From positions 1 through 34,982 of the forward strand of contig CACBED010000004.1 in the NCBI GenBank assembly GCA_902538185.1: a stretch of 34,982 nucleotides of DNA, given 5' to 3'. Of this stretch, positions 1-9,198 are shown in pieces. The position numbers and the translations under genes are program-made. Each line of letters starts with the position of its first letter. The stretch's first letter is position 1. The DNA comes from an uncultured OCS116 cluster bacterium. GTDB taxonomy: Bacteria > Pseudomonadota > Alphaproteobacteria > Rhizobiales > TMED25. The notes under the pieces are model-generated. The model made no database searches, had not been told where the DNA came from, and was given only the letters and a program-made list of their open reading frames with translations.

Positions 1-940
1 TAGAGAGCGTAACAATCACCGTTTCATTATTTTCATCGAGCGTATCATTCACAATACTCGCTATTGTTATTGTACCCGATGTGTTGCCTGATGTTATTGT
101 TAATGTACCGTTTGCTAATGTATAATCAGTGCCGCTGCCTGTAGCCGTGCCAGTAACAGTATAGTCTACAGTCACGTTCTCTGAATAAGAGTCTGATAAA
201 TCTACTGTTAAGTTAGCTGATGAAGATGACTCTGCTGCGCTAGAGCTTGTGAGATTAAAGTCAACGGTTGGCTCCTGTTCGACGGCAGTAAATACTCTAA
301 TATAATCCCCATATGTTCCGTTTTTGACACCTATTCTAAGGGTTTTACTATCTGATCCAATCGAGACCCAGTCATGAGATGTTGTTGAAAAAGTTGTTGT
401 ATCAGTATAAAGATTGAAGTTTTCTAATTCTCTTGCACTGAATCCGTCATTACTTGAAACTGGATATGTGGCGCCACTTTTAGATACATTTGTCAAAAAT
501 ATAGTCTTCGTAGGATCATTAGAAAATCCATATATTTCATTATCAAAAATAATTTGACCAATTTCATCGACCCTGTCAGATTTAGAGTGATTATCATTCA
601 TAAAGACCAAATAAGAATTAACCGGTGTGCTAGCCGTATTTATTGAAACATTGGTGTTACCATCATCATCAAAGTCCATTGTGAGTGTACCAGCATTCGA
701 TATATTCTCACGTTCGAGTGCTATTATAAAATCAAATCCAGAGTCTGACCTTTGACCACTAGAGTTTTGTTTTCGTGATCGAAAGTCTGTCGCCGAATGC
801 TTTTCCTCAACAAAACTATTAACGGATGTTATACCGTTGTTTGCAAGAGATGGAACTACATATATGAACTGAAAAATGAATATAACGCCAAATAATAATG
901 GCGCTCTTATGAAAAACCTTTGTATACTACTTGTACCCAT
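1..940 (-). CDS. Secreted/surface protein with Calx-beta-like domain, C-terminus truncated by window edge
   Basis: Minus-strand ORF open from ATG at 940 to the window edge (absent from the ORF track because it has no stop). Starts MGTSSIQRFFIRAPLLFGVIFIFQFIYVVPSLANNG (signal-peptide-like). Later EPTVDFNLTSSSAAESSSSANLTVDLSDSYSENVTVDYTVTGTATGSGTDYTLANGTLTITSGNTSGTITIASIVNDTLDENNETVIVTLS is Calx-beta-like. Confidence 0.8.
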   Translation of the reverse strand, partial: MGTSSIQRFFIRAPLLFGVIFIFQFIYVVPSLANNGITSVNSFVEEKHSATDFRSRKQNSSGQRSDSGFDFIIALERENISNAGTLTMDFDDDGNTNVSINTASTPVNSYLVFMNDNHSKSDRVDEIGQIIFDNEIYGFSNDPTKTIFLTNVSKSGATYPVSSNDGFSARELENFNLYTDTTTFSTTSHDWVSIGSDSKTLRIGVKNGTYGDYIRVFTAVEQEPTVDFNLTSSSAAESSSSANLTVDLSDSYSENVTVDYTVTGTATGSGTDYTLANGTLTITSGNTSGTITIASIVNDTLDENNETVIVTLS

Positions 941-1070
941 CGAAATGCCGCATCTGAATAGAATCAGTTCTGATAAGTATAATTTTCAATCTAGGTAAGT
1001 TAATGGGTGGTTAATGTCGTCAGCCCTTGTGGATAAACCACTTGAGAGGAAAAAATTTGGACTTAGATAA

Positions 1071-2621
1071 ATGGAATTAGTGCTTATCTGGATGACTGGA
1101 GCTTTTTTGGTTGGTCAACTATTTAGGATTATATCCCTTCCTCCCCTTGTTGGGTTTATATTGTCTGGGTATATATTCACAATGCTGGGAATGTCGGATG
1201 ATATTGGACTTCTAAGTATGCCAGCCGAGATTGGTGTCGAATTATTATTATTTTCTATCGGCTTGAAGATAAAACCTTCAGCCTTTTTAAATAGATATTT
1301 GCTAATAGTTGTGCTCATCCATACTATCTTCATAACAGCTATTTACCTCCTCTTATCTGGAATTGACTTGCCGATAGAAGGGAAAATTATTATTTGTATC
1401 GCCCTTTCCTTTTCGAGCACTGTTATCGCAACTAAGTCACTTGAAAGCCGAAAGGAGTTAACCTCATTCCATGGACGCTTGTCTGTTCTAATTATTATTT
1501 TTCAAGATATCATAGCCCTATTTCTTTTAGGATATATGCAATCAAACAATTTATCTCTTAATACGCTATATCTTCTTGCTATACCTATATTTATACCATT
1601 AATCAAATTTATTCTAAACCGGATTGAGGATGATGAAGAGTTACTCCTTCTTGCAACGTTGATAATTGCACTCTTCCTCGGGGCATATGTATTTAAATAT
1701 TTCGGACTAACTGGAGAAATTGGCGCTCTGGTATTAGGTATCCTTCTATCTGGATATCGTTCAGCTGAAAAACTGTCTGAGAAAATTTGGAGTTTAAGAG
1801 AAATGCTATTGCTAGCTTTTTTTGTCTCAATTGGAATGCAAATAACTCTCACCAGTGACTCATTTCAATTATTCTTGATATTAATGTCACTTCTAATCAT
1901 AAAATCAATCATACTATTTTCATTACTTATCTTCTTCAAACTCAGAGCGTATACAGCCTTTCTCATGACGATATCACTAACTACATTTTCAGAGTTTTCA
2001 CTCATTGTTTTATCTATTTTGAGCAGTCAAATTATTATCGATGAAAGCATTATATCGGGCATCATCTTATCTGTAAGTGTAAGCTTTATTATAGCAGCAA
2101 TCCTAAATAAGCATGCCCACAAGATATATGAGTTAATCGAAGATTATATAGTTAGAGTCGAAAGAAAGACGCACCATCCTGATGAAGAACCGCATACATG
2201 TGGTGATTCCGAAGTTATGATACTTGGCTTAGGTAGATTTGGTGGCGCAATTCTTGAACTTTTACAAGAAAATAAGATTAAGTCGGCTGGTTTTGATAGT
2301 AATACCGATCTTGTAAAAAGTTTTATTAAAAAAAATAGAAGGGTAGCTTTTGCCGACGCGGAAGATCCCGGATTTTGGTCTAAACTTAGATTTGGTAAAT
2401 TAAGAGTTATTATATTGGCTCTGCCTGAATATGAAGCCCAAAAAAGATCAATTATACAAGCGAGGAAATATGGCTTTGATGGAAAAATCATTGTTCCATC
2501 AAGGACCAAAGAGGATACGAATGAGCTTGAGGTACTAGGCGCTGATATTATTTTTGACGCATATGAAGCAGCGGCCATTGGTATCTCTGATAGCTTAGTC
2601 AAGAATATTGGTGATTCTTAA
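1071..2621 (+). CDS. Monovalent cation:proton antiporter-2 (CPA2/KefB-like) with C-terminal TrkA-N (RCK) domain
   Basis: Multi-TM N-terminus with PPLVGFILSGYIF and EIGVELLLFSIGLKI; Rossmann-type VMILGLGRFGGAILELL near the C-terminus. Confidence 0.88.
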   Translation: MELVLIWMTGAFLVGQLFRIISLPPLVGFILSGYIFTMLGMSDDIGLLSMPAEIGVELLLFSIGLKIKPSAFLNRYLLIVVLIHTIFITAIYLLLSGIDLPIEGKIIICIALSFSSTVIATKSLESRKELTSFHGRLSVLIIIFQDIIALFLLGYMQSNNLSLNTLYLLAIPIFIPLIKFILNRIEDDEELLLLATLIIALFLGAYVFKYFGLTGEIGALVLGILLSGYRSAEKLSEKIWSLREMLLLAFFVSIGMQITLTSDSFQLFLILMSLLIIKSIILFSLLIFFKLRAYTAFLMTISLTTFSEFSLIVLSILSSQIIIDESIISGIILSVSVSFIIAAILNKHAHKIYELIEDYIVRVERKTHHPDEEPHTCGDSEVMILGLGRFGGAILELLQENKIKSAGFDSNTDLVKSFIKKNRRVAFADAEDPGFWSKLRFGKLRVIILALPEYEAQKRSIIQARKYGFDGKIIVPSRTKEDTNELEVLGADIIFDAYEAAAIGISDSLVKNIGDS

Positions 2622-2648
2622 TTCAAAGTAATCGTGTTATAACTTCTT

Positions 2649-3401
2649 ATGACTGAAAATACTCTTTATATAACAGGCGCTGGTGTAAGTGCGGAAAGTG
2701 GTATACCAACTTTCCGAGGGAACGACGGGTTCTGGACTATTGGAAGCGTAAATTACACACCGCAAGAGATGGCGACACGTCATATGTATCAGAAAAATCC
2801 AGAAGAGTTTCTTCTATGGTACTTTAAAAGATTTGCATCATATCGAAATGTCATGCCAAATAAAGTCCATCATTTTTTATCAAACAAAAGACTTATTACA
2901 CAAAATGTTGACGGCTTGGATGGCAAAGCCGGAAACCAAAACTATATTCCGATTCACGGAAGACTTGATAAAGCACTGATTTATGATGAGATGGATCATT
3001 TTTTAGAGCTAACAGATGCTCCATGGGATGAGGTTGATGAACTGATTGACGGAGAAAATAATGACATCAAAATAAAACTTCTTGATGCATTTAAAATATC
3101 AAAAGAAACAAAAAAACCAGAACTGGGGAAGTCCCTGCGTCCTTTCATATTATTATTTGATGAGTATTACACCGATCAATACAGAATGTCTGAAGCAGAG
3201 TCTTGGATGAGAAATGCCGATCACTACATATTTATGGGTACCTCGTTCAGTGTAAATATAACAAATATAGCTTTAAGGTATGCAATACAAAATAATGCGC
3301 TTATTGAAATAGTTGACCCTGAGCCTGTGGATTTGGGAATACCAAATATCAAATATCACAAATCAAAAGCGCAAGATTATATTCTAAATAAATTCTGTTG
3401 A
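2649..3401 (+). CDS. Sir2 family NAD-dependent protein, lacks zinc-binding cysteines
   Basis: GAGVSAESGIPTFRG, TQNVDGLD, IHG, LRPFILLFDE and GTSFSV motifs; the only Cys in the ORF is the last residue. Confidence 0.85.
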   Translation: MTENTLYITGAGVSAESGIPTFRGNDGFWTIGSVNYTPQEMATRHMYQKNPEEFLLWYFKRFASYRNVMPNKVHHFLSNKRLITQNVDGLDGKAGNQNYIPIHGRLDKALIYDEMDHFLELTDAPWDEVDELIDGENNDIKIKLLDAFKISKETKKPELGKSLRPFILLFDEYYTDQYRMSEAESWMRNADHYIFMGTSFSVNITNIALRYAIQNNALIEIVDPEPVDLGIPNIKYHKSKAQDYILNKFC

Positions 3402-4012
3402 TGATTGAGTTGATGGGCATTGAAGTAATTTTCGCACTCTTTATTTTTGCATTCGTAGCCTCAATAACGCCGGGTCCGAATAATATTATGCTAATGGCTT
3501 CTGGAACCAACTTTGGCTTTCGTAAAACTTTTCCCCACATACTTGGTATCAATATAGGATTTAGTACACTCGTCTTCGGTGTGGGAATTGGTCTAATGGA
3601 AATCTTTAATGCAATTCCTTTTACACAAATAATTCTTAAGTTACTATGTGGAGGGTATCTAATATATCTATCGTACAGAATTGCAATATCCTCATCAGGC
3701 ATTGAAAAAAATGGTGAGCAAAAATCAAAACCATTATCATTTTTCCAGGCTTTACTATTTCAGTGGGTTAACCCAAAAGGCTGGAGTATGTCACTGACTG
3801 CAATTTCTATATACTCACCAACAAATTCATTATCGGGTATTATCCTCGTAACCGCGGCCTTTTCACTTGCAAATCTTCCCTGCCAATGTTTATGGGCTTT
3901 ACTGGGCCAACAATTTCGTCGTCTTATGACGAACAGCAGATTGAAAATATTCAATTATACTATGGCAGGACTGCTGCTGCTTACACTTATTCAAATAATA
4001 ATGATTAGCTGA
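3398..4012 (+). CDS. LysE/RhtB family amino acid exporter
   Basis: ASITPGPNNIMLMASGTNFGFRKTFPHILGI N-terminal LysE signature, QWVNPKGW motif, multi-TM. Start probably ATG at 3401 (3398 is TTG). Confidence 0.88.
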   Translation: MMIELMGIEVIFALFIFAFVASITPGPNNIMLMASGTNFGFRKTFPHILGINIGFSTLVFGVGIGLMEIFNAIPFTQIILKLLCGGYLIYLSYRIAISSSGIEKNGEQKSKPLSFFQALLFQWVNPKGWSMSLTAISIYSPTNSLSGIILVTAAFSLANLPCQCLWALLGQQFRRLMTNSRLKIFNYTMAGLLLLTLIQIIMIS

Positions 4013-4105
4013 GCTATACGGCAATTTTTCATCACAATTACGGCTTGTAATAATTGTATATTGTATTACTTTAAGGGTACCTATTAATAACCAAATTCAC
4101 ACTAG

Positions 4106-5155
4106 ATGCACAATTTCATTGTTAAGAACATTATTTCTCTATTAATGGGTTTTGTTGGTGGGTATCTTTTTGCGCTATATAATTTTCCTCTACCATGGAT
4201 GCTTGGCTCTTTTACTATTTCACTTTTTTTATCAATACCCATTGGCTACTTTGACATTGATAATAGGCTACGAAGAGTTGCTTTACCAATTTTAGGTGTT
4301 CTGATCGGCACCTCGTTTACACCCGAAATTTTGAAGCAAGTCTATAGCTGGCCCAAAGGAATCTCCCTTGTGTTCATTTATGCCTTTATCGTGTCTTTAA
4401 TCGGTTATATTTACTATCGTAAAATCGCCAAATGGGATGTGGTAACGTCGATATTTTCTGCACCTCCAGGTGGCCTAGCCGAACTGGTGTTTATTGGCTC
4501 TGATGCCGGTGCAGATGAGAGAAAAATGATACTTGTACACTCACTCCGGATTGCTCTAGTTGTCATTACCAGCGCTATAATTATTAAATTCTATTTCAAT
4601 ACAGATTTTGCTCGCATTATTATTGAAAATCCTCCGCTACACCTTATTGGTTTTTCAGATTGGTTTATCATGCTGTTCTGTGCAGTGGTAGGAAGTATTT
4701 TAGGCTTAAAGTATAAATTACCCGGGGGCGCTCTCTTTGGGGCACTTTTGCTTAGTGCCTTTTTTCACCTCACATCATTAACGGAAGTGAAGCCACCCTC
4801 TTTTATTGTTGCTTCTGCGCAGATTATACTTGGCACAAGTCTTGGGGTAAGATTTCATGGTATCACAAAAAAAGAATTCAAAGATACCGTTACTCACGGC
4901 TTCGTTATGGCAATCATAATGATAAGTACAGCTTTAGCCATTGCAGTTATCAGTAGTAATATCGTAGCTATGGATCCAAGAGCCTTATATTTATCTATGG
5001 CGCCCGGTGGCTTTACTGAAATGCTTCTGCTCTCACTTGCAATCGGGGTAGAATCGGCTTTTATAGCAACTTGTCATTGTCTTAGAATTTTTTTAATATT
5101 ATCATGCATACCGTTTGCATCGTATATGACAAAAAATAATAGGAGCCATAAATGA
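4106..5155 (+). CDS. AbrB family (PF05145-type) membrane protein
   Basis: Two similar halves: PLPWMLGSF...ILGVLIGTSFTPE...SAPPGGLAELVFIG and LPGGALFGALLLSAFF...ILGTSLGVRF...SMAPGGFTEMLLLSLAIG, typical of this family. Confidence 0.82.
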   Translation: MHNFIVKNIISLLMGFVGGYLFALYNFPLPWMLGSFTISLFLSIPIGYFDIDNRLRRVALPILGVLIGTSFTPEILKQVYSWPKGISLVFIYAFIVSLIGYIYYRKIAKWDVVTSIFSAPPGGLAELVFIGSDAGADERKMILVHSLRIALVVITSAIIIKFYFNTDFARIIIENPPLHLIGFSDWFIMLFCAVVGSILGLKYKLPGGALFGALLLSAFFHLTSLTEVKPPSFIVASAQIILGTSLGVRFHGITKKEFKDTVTHGFVMAIIMISTALAIAVISSNIVAMDPRALYLSMAPGGFTEMLLLSLAIGVESAFIATCHCLRIFLILSCIPFASYMTKNNRSHK

Positions 5156-6306
5156 AGATTATTGATATAAAGGAAAACTCAATTAAACTTAATCTTTCCC
5201 TAAGTAATTCAATGTTCTCATTTAAAGAAATGACAACCTCAATTGTCAAAGTAGTAATTGATGATGGAAAAAATACACACACAGGTTACGCATTCAATTC
5301 TACGGGGAGATATGCATGCGGTGATCAAATGCGCAATAGATTTATACCTCGCCTATTAAATGCTAGTGATAACGATCTACTCGATGATGATGGATGCATT
5401 GATACAATGAAAGCCCTTCATGTAATGCTTGTCGGAGAAAAGCCTGGTGGTGACATGGAGAGATCTGTGCCCATTGGAACAATTGAAACAGCCTTATGGG
5501 ATGCAATTGCAAAATCACAAGATCTGCCACTATACAAGCTATTATCGATTAAATTTCCTAATTATACATCTACCGATAAGATGTTTTGTTATGTTGGGGG
5601 CGGTTATTATGACGTGGGCAAGACCATTGATGACCTCAAAGATGAGATAAAAAGAAATTTTGATAATGGGTATCGTTTAATGAAAATAAAGATAGGTGGC
5701 GCTCCTATCAAAGAGGATATTATGAGAGTGGAAGCGGCTATTGAAGCAACCGGCTCGGCAGAAAAAGTCGCCTTAGACGCAAATGGTGGACTCAAAGAAA
5801 GCAATTACCTTAGCTACGCGAAAGAGCTATCTTCCTATGGCTTAAAATGGTTTGAGGAGCCGACACATCCATCAAATTTTTCGAGATACAATGAATTTAT
5901 AAATCTATATGGTAATGCCGTTGCAGGTGGCGAAAATCTGTACTCGATTCAAGATTTTCTTAATCTGGCAAAGTACGGTGGTTTTCGTGAGAGTCAAGAC
6001 ATAATTCAAATAGATGTACCCCAAAGTTATGGGATCAGTTATTTCAATGAGGTGCTAAAGGAGTTAGAAGCGATTAACTGGGATGTTAGTTCGATTATGC
6101 CCCACGGTGGCAACCAGATGTCACTTCATATAGCTTGCGGATTTGGGCTATCAATGTGTGAAGCTTACCCAAATGTGTTTGGAGTTTTTTCTGGATATGA
6201 TGATAATTACCAATTAAATGATGGATACCTCAAATTAAACGAGAATCCGGGGATTGGTTTTGAAGGTCAACATGACCTCTTTAATTTATTTAAGAATATA
6301 GAATAG
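5152..6306 (+). CDS. Mandelate racemase / muconate lactonizing enzyme family protein (enolase superfamily)
   Basis: RLMKIKIGGAP (KxK), VALDANGG, KWFEEPTHPSNF, VAGGENLYS, IMPHGGNQMSLHIACGFG; substrate not assignable from sequence alone. Confidence 0.87.
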   Translation: MKIIDIKENSIKLNLSLSNSMFSFKEMTTSIVKVVIDDGKNTHTGYAFNSTGRYACGDQMRNRFIPRLLNASDNDLLDDDGCIDTMKALHVMLVGEKPGGDMERSVPIGTIETALWDAIAKSQDLPLYKLLSIKFPNYTSTDKMFCYVGGGYYDVGKTIDDLKDEIKRNFDNGYRLMKIKIGGAPIKEDIMRVEAAIEATGSAEKVALDANGGLKESNYLSYAKELSSYGLKWFEEPTHPSNFSRYNEFINLYGNAVAGGENLYSIQDFLNLAKYGGFRESQDIIQIDVPQSYGISYFNEVLKELEAINWDVSSIMPHGGNQMSLHIACGFGLSMCEAYPNVFGVFSGYDDNYQLNDGYLKLNENPGIGFEGQHDLFNLFKNIE

Positions 6307-7452
6307 ATGCAGAAATATAAGATTGCGATCGTTGGCTCAGGTATAATTGGTATGACATTAGCTCTTCAATTAAGCACAATTAACCATATAAATATAACTT
6401 TGTTTGGGAAAAAGCCGAAATACAGTGAATTTAAGACTACAGCAATATTAGCAACCTCATTTAACTTATATGAACGACTTTTGGGCCTGGATAAGTCACA
6501 ACTACAAATCTCAAAATTAAAAAAATTTAAAATCATAGATGAATTAAAAACAAAAAAGAAAATTATAGACTTCGACGCTGAAGAAATTAATCTCGATAGT
6601 TTTGCCTATAACATTAGAGATAATTTTTTGGCTGACCGGCTTTACAAAGAAATAAGAAATAATGACTCTATCATTTTTAAGGGTGAATTTATAGAAGGCC
6701 TAGAGGATAATCTAAACAGCACAATTCTCAATACATCAGATGGGGCAGCGGAATTCGACTTGGTAATTGGTGCAGACGGCCGTAATTCAATTATAAGAGA
6801 ATTAGCAGAAATAAATTACTCAAAAAAAACCTACAAAGAGAGCATTTTAGTTACCGAAATTGATCATAGTATTCCAAATAACAACACAAGTTTTGAAATC
6901 CATCGAAATGGTAGTTTGCTTACGTCGGTTCCAACAAGTAATAAAAAATCTGCAATTGTGATGATTGATGACTCTGAAAAGATTGATAGTCTTGATTGGG
7001 ATAATCTTAATAAAATAATTAACGATAGTCTCTCCACATACCTTGGTAATACAATTACGAACAATAAATATTCAATACTTCCTAGCGAAACAATTAACGT
7101 CGAAAAATTATATCGAAATAGAGTAATATTGGTTGGGGAGTCCGCGCATGTAATACCCCCTATAGGAGCTCAAGGCCTCAACCTTGGATTACGAGATATA
7201 ATTACTTTTTCTAATTTATTATTAGATAATGATGCAAAAGACCCTGGTACAAAATCCATTTTAAGTAGCTATAATAATATGCGTTGGCTTGATATTTATA
7301 AAAGGTATAAGTCTGTAAATTTACTGTATCAGAGCATGATGAATAACAATGTAGGATATTCTGCTGTTAGAAATATTGGCTTCTTAACCTTGAACAGGTC
7401 GAGGAGGATCCGAAATATACTCCTGACAGAGGGTCTATCACTTAATAAATAA
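6307..7452 (+). CDS. FAD-dependent monooxygenase, UbiH/UbiF/COQ6 family
   Basis: N-terminal IAIVGSGIIGMTLALQL dinucleotide fold, VIGADGRNSIIRE, VILVGESAHVIPPIGAQGLNLGLRD. Confidence 0.87.
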   Translation: MQKYKIAIVGSGIIGMTLALQLSTINHINITLFGKKPKYSEFKTTAILATSFNLYERLLGLDKSQLQISKLKKFKIIDELKTKKKIIDFDAEEINLDSFAYNIRDNFLADRLYKEIRNNDSIIFKGEFIEGLEDNLNSTILNTSDGAAEFDLVIGADGRNSIIRELAEINYSKKTYKESILVTEIDHSIPNNNTSFEIHRNGSLLTSVPTSNKKSAIVMIDDSEKIDSLDWDNLNKIINDSLSTYLGNTITNNKYSILPSETINVEKLYRNRVILVGESAHVIPPIGAQGLNLGLRDIITFSNLLLDNDAKDPGTKSILSSYNNMRWLDIYKRYKSVNLLYQSMMNNNVGYSAVRNIGFLTLNRSRRIRNILLTEGLSLNK

Positions 7453-7462
7453 TGTATTTGAT

Positions 7463-8329
7463 ATGAAAAGAATAAGGCAATTTATTGAATATTTATTTGT
7501 TCTCTTTTTTTATTACCTGATTTCATTAGTCCCAGTAGCTTTGGGTTCAAAGATAACTGGCTATTTGAGTATGTTGTTATTCATGTCTTTTTCTCGAAAA
7601 AGAAAAAAGAGGCTTAAGGGCCAACTCAGTAAATATATGAATTTAAGTGAGAGAGAGTCGCATCAATATGCTAAATTAATTTATTACCATTTTGGTCAGA
7701 ATATGGCAGAGTTAGCTATGATTAAAACGATGCTGAAAAAGAAAAAATTCAGCTATCCTAAACTACCAGATCAAGACAGAAAAGGTAATATTTATGTTGC
7801 GGCACATTTCAGTAATTGGGAAGTCACAGGCGTACCATTCTATCAATCAGGTCAAAAAACTGCCTGTGTCTATAGACATATAAGTAATCCATTTATTGAT
7901 GGATTTATACTTAAACGAAGGTCACAAATCTTTACAGGAGGTTGTTACGAAAAATTTAATGTAACGGCAATCGACCTTACTAAAATAATAAATAATAATA
8001 TTAATATTTTTTTGGTTTGCGATGAAAGACGCTTCAACGGAATAAAAATAGATTTTTTAGGGCATAAGGCCTATTGCAATACAGTTCCAGCATTGCTAGT
8101 GCGCAGAACTGGCGCTAATATTTACACAATAAGAGCTGATAGAGAAAGAAATTCCAATTACACCTTTGCTATTGACAAGATCGACATGGGAAAAAACAAG
8201 GATAAAGATAATACTATCTTGAATATAACAATTAAAATAAATAATATTTATAGAAATTGGATACTATCAAATCCATCCGAATGGTGGCTATGGAATCACG
8301 AGAAATGGAAACAAAAAAATGAAGAATAG
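7463..8329 (+). CDS. LpxL/HtrB-type lipid A biosynthesis acyltransferase
   Basis: AAHFSNWEV (Hx4E motif), N-terminal hydrophobic helix, overall LpxL-like length; LLVRRTGANIYTIRADR region. Confidence 0.78.
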   Translation: MKRIRQFIEYLFVLFFYYLISLVPVALGSKITGYLSMLLFMSFSRKRKKRLKGQLSKYMNLSERESHQYAKLIYYHFGQNMAELAMIKTMLKKKKFSYPKLPDQDRKGNIYVAAHFSNWEVTGVPFYQSGQKTACVYRHISNPFIDGFILKRRSQIFTGGCYEKFNVTAIDLTKIINNNINIFLVCDERRFNGIKIDFLGHKAYCNTVPALLVRRTGANIYTIRADRERNSNYTFAIDKIDMGKNKDKDNTILNITIKINNIYRNWILSNPSEWWLWNHEKWKQKNEE

Positions 8330-8651
8330 TAAAAAAGCTACATTTAATATTGGGCAAATAGTAAAACATAAATATTATCCATTTAGGGGTGTTGTGTTTG
8401 ATATAGATCCAGAATATGCAAATACTGAAGAATACCTTATGTCAATACCTCAAAAAATTAGGCCAACTAAAGATCAACCATTTTATCACCTGTTAGCAGA
8501 AAATAGTGAAACGGAGTATATTGCCTATGTATCCGAGCAAAATCTTGAATTAGATGACTCAGATGAACCGATTACCCATGATGAGTTGTATAATTTTTTT
8601 GATGAATATGTTGATGGAAGTTATAAATCAATAAAAAATCTTAAACACTAA
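8319..8651 (+). CDS. hspQ: Heat shock protein HspQ (YccV-like, hemimethylated-DNA-binding family)
   Basis: FNIGQIVKHKYYPFRGVVFDIDPEYANTEEY...DQPFYHLLAEN...YIAYVSEQNLE is the characteristic HspQ pattern. Confidence 0.87.
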   Translation: MKNSKKATFNIGQIVKHKYYPFRGVVFDIDPEYANTEEYLMSIPQKIRPTKDQPFYHLLAENSETEYIAYVSEQNLELDDSDEPITHDELYNFFDEYVDGSYKSIKNLKH

Positions 8652-9151
8652 TTTAATTTATTATAAGCCTTCGTAAAGCCAATAAGAGAGACTGAAGCAT
8701 CTATTGCTTTACCGTTGACAGACGTGAACCTCATCTTAATTACATTACCATCCTTCAACTGTTGTATGGTTGTGTTATCAATTTCCAGAAGACCTTGGCA
8801 TCCCTGCACGTTATAACATGCGTTATAAGGCATTGAATTTGTTTGATAATCATCAATTTGATATAGAACCCCACTTTGTATTTTAACGCCGAGCGGAGCA
8901 TGAATAAATAATTTCTTTTGCTCGCCATTAAGCTCTACAACTCCAACACGTGAGAACCATACAGTTTGATCTCCGTAATCCATATTCTGCCCATAGCTTA
9001 TTTGACAAATAGTGTTGGCATCTTTGGTTTCACAAATCTTATCCCATGCAGGTTTATTATCGTGATTATCAGCATATGCAGTTGACATAACAAATAAAAA
9101 AACAAAAAATGATATTATGTATTTATCTATATGTGACATTATAAGGTTCAA
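8648..9151 (-). CDS. Invasion-associated locus B (IalB) family protein
   Basis: Signal peptide; WDKICETKDANTICQISYGQ...GVVELNGEQKKLFIHAPLGVKIQSGVLYQID...YNACYNVQGCQGLLEID matches the IalB pattern. Confidence 0.78.
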   Translation of the reverse strand: MNLIMSHIDKYIISFFVFLFVMSTAYADNHDNKPAWDKICETKDANTICQISYGQNMDYGDQTVWFSRVGVVELNGEQKKLFIHAPLGVKIQSGVLYQIDDYQTNSMPYNACYNVQGCQGLLEIDNTTIQQLKDGNVIKMRFTSVNGKAIDASVSLIGFTKAYNKLN

Positions 9152-9198
9152 ACAATTTTAAAATGCGTCATTACAATTGAAATAATAACAGATTTTAT

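Noticed and set aside
1502-1852. 116-aa minus-strand ORF inside the KefB-like gene
   Set aside because: Antisense shadow of a conserved transmembrane coding region.
2144-2602. 152-aa minus-strand ORF inside the KefB-like gene
   Set aside because: Antisense to the TrkA-N region; no family features.
3349-3702. 117-aa minus-strand ORF across the sir2/lysE junction
   Set aside because: Overlaps two well-supported plus-strand genes; no motif support.
4018-4105. Weak inverted repeat ACAATTA...TAATTGT downstream of lysE
   Set aside because: Short AT-only stem without a U-tract; not convincing as a terminator in an AT-rich genome.
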